Part shown: positions 13,734 through 14,417 of the stretch, in pieces
Numbering within the stretch: position 1 is the first letter of the stretch
How the letters are laid out: each line of letters begins with the position of its first letter
Assembly: GCA_910587405.1 (NCBI GenBank)
Contig: CAJUKS010000020.1
Coordinates: forward strand, 1-14,417
Origin: an uncultured Alphaproteobacteria bacterium
GTDB taxonomy: Bacteria; Pseudomonadota; Alphaproteobacteria; RF32; CAG-239
Reading direction: 5' to 3'
DNA: 14,417 bases
Position numbers and translations under genes: made by a program
Notes under the pieces: model-generated
The model's input: only the letters and a program-made list of their open reading frames with translations
Database searches by the model: none
Told to the model about the DNA's origin: nothing

Positions 13734-13760
13734 TTGCAAGTTGAGAGATTATATTATAAG
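13734..13760 (+). promoter_or_regulatory. Candidate promoter of the CxxC membrane-protein pair
   Basis: TTGCAA (13734-13739) and TATAAG (13755-13760) lie 15 bases apart, shorter than ideal, in an AT-rich stretch 40-60 bases before the gene. The position between the two divergent start codons is right, but the match is weak. Confidence 0.35.
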
Positions 13761-13796
13761 CAGAAAGTAATTGTTTTAATGATAAGGAAAATCAAA

Positions 13797-14330
13797 ATGA
13801 TGTTAGGATTGTTTTTGCTGCTGACGGCGATGTGGACGCTTCCGGCCTATGCCAACCCGGCCTGCGCGGTTTGTACGGTGGCGGTTGCCGCTTCGCTTGA
13901 AGTCGCCCGTTATTTCGGTGTTGACGACAGCGTTGTCGGCGTTTGGGCCGGCGCGCTGCTGGCATTGCTCGGTTATTGGATGATTGTTTGGTTTGACAAG
14001 AAAAACTGGCATTTTGCCGGCCGTGATTTTTGGTTGATTGTCCTCAGTGTGGCGATGATCGGTTTTATGTATGTCGGCCGGATGGAATACCGTCCGGAAC
14101 CGTTGTTGGGTTTCCTTTATCTGGATCCGTTTTTGTTCAGTGTGATTGCCGGGGCGGCGGTGTTGATTCTGTCAAATCGTTTTTATCAGTGGATGAAAGC
14201 CAAAAACGGCGGTCATGCTCATTTTCCGTTTGAAAAAGTGGCGGTTCCGGTTTTGGCGCTGACGGCGCTCAGCGTTTATTTTTATTATAACCCGTTGTGC
14301 AGCAAAGCCGGCGAATTGTATTCTTTCTAG
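13797..14330 (+). CDS. Uncharacterised polytopic membrane protein with signal-like N-terminus and CxxC motif
   Basis: I chose ATG 13797 because AAGGA (13784-13788) lies 8 bases before it. Upstream in-frame ATGs at 13680 and 13779 lack one and would spoil a clean signal-like helix. The 177-residue product begins with a hydrophobic segment ending AYAN (about 1-20), then PACAVCTVAVAAS with Cys23 and Cys26. GVDDSVVGVWAG follows, then hydrophobic spans near 47-66, 76-93, 110-126 and 147-164. A short GGHAHFPFEK loop lies at 138-147 and a third cysteine at 168. The CxxC placed at the membrane surface could bind metal or do thiol chemistry; that is inference. I recall similar CxVCTVAV...GVDD membrane proteins of unknown function in scattered genomes, but cannot name a family. 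It is followed at 11 bases by a second gene, and lies divergent from hydE. Confidence 0.82.
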   Translation: MMLGLFLLLTAMWTLPAYANPACAVCTVAVAASLEVARYFGVDDSVVGVWAGALLALLGYWMIVWFDKKNWHFAGRDFWLIVLSVAMIGFMYVGRMEYRPEPLLGFLYLDPFLFSVIAGAAVLILSNRFYQWMKAKNGGHAHFPFEKVAVPVLALTALSVYFYYNPLCSKAGELYSF

Positions 14331-14341
14331 GAGTTGTTATC

Positions 14342-14417
14342 GTGAGCAGAGAAAAGAAAATCAAAGAATATGTAGAGAAGCTTGATTCTGGAAAGAAGGT
14401 CAATCCGAAGGACTTGT
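14342..14417 (+). CDS. Start of a small charged protein, cut by the window edge
   Basis: A GTG at 14342 preceded by AGGAG (14329-14333), which overlaps the upstream stop codon TAG, opens a frame of 25 codons reaching the window end. The peptide MSREKKIKEYVEKLDSGKKV is charged and helical and continues in frame to the edge. The 11-base spacing makes cotranslation with the CxxC membrane protein likely. Too little is present to name it. Confidence 0.65.
   Translation, partial: MSREKKIKEYVEKLDSGKKVNPKDL

Noticed and set aside
13680..13796. N-terminal extension of the CxxC membrane protein to the ATG at 13680
   Set aside because: It covers the intergenic promoter region, lacks a ribosome site and would bury the signal-like helix behind 39 mostly basic residues.
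1..14417. CRISPR array, insertion sequence, attachment site or rRNA/tRNA gene
   Set aside because: No regularly spaced direct repeats, transposase-like frame, terminal inverted repeats or RNA-gene signature was found on reading either strand.

Overview
The window reads as a chromosomal segment of a diderm, LPS-making bacterium, most likely an anaerobic or microaerophilic alphaproteobacterium of the host-associated, often uncultured kind. Four things point there: a long GyrA with an extra segment in the C-terminal pinwheel of the sort I associate with Alphaproteobacteria; homospermidine synthase, which makes the typical polyamine of that class; a compact lipid A/Kdo operon; and an anaerobe-style oxygen-defence set next to a HydE-type [FeFe]-hydrogenase maturase. 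Coding DNA is of medium GC and the gaps between genes are strongly AT-rich. I see no insertion sequence, CRISPR array, tRNA, rRNA or sign of an integrated element.

Layout. Positions 1-74 are the end of an outer-membrane beta-barrel gene, closed by a terminator. gyrA (320-3151, plus strand) follows, with two perfect palindromes in its upstream region and its own terminator. Positions 3204-4150 carry almost no convincing protein gene. This stretch holds a promoter-like AT-rich block, a structured RNA-like segment ending in a strong terminator (about 3322-3542), a second short hairpin segment ending in another terminator (about 3573-3648), a doubtful 49-residue ORF, and two facing terminators.

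Positions 4155-7395 (minus strand) form one tight operon read in the order DUF374 acyltransferase, waaA, lpxK, and a 60-residue basic protein. The start and stop codons of the first three overlap. The operon works in the inner membrane on lipid A-Kdo synthesis.

Positions 7584-9934 form a divergent redox module. perR and rubrerythrin (minus) face a flavodiiron oxygen reductase (plus). A near-consensus PerR box lies over the perR start site, and the two promoters share one TTGTCAA element. PerR senses peroxide, rubrerythrin removes it, and the flavodiiron protein reduces O2 (or NO) to harmless products.

Positions 9950-13662 (minus) hold an unrecognised 371-residue protein with internal repeats, homospermidine synthase with its own clear promoter, and hydE. 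Divergent from hydE is a plus-strand pair: a signal-peptide-bearing polytopic membrane protein with an N-terminal CxxC, and the first 25 codons of a second small protein cut by the window edge. The best candidates for something undescribed are the 3.2-3.65 kb RNA region, the CxxC membrane protein pair, and the 371-residue repeat protein.
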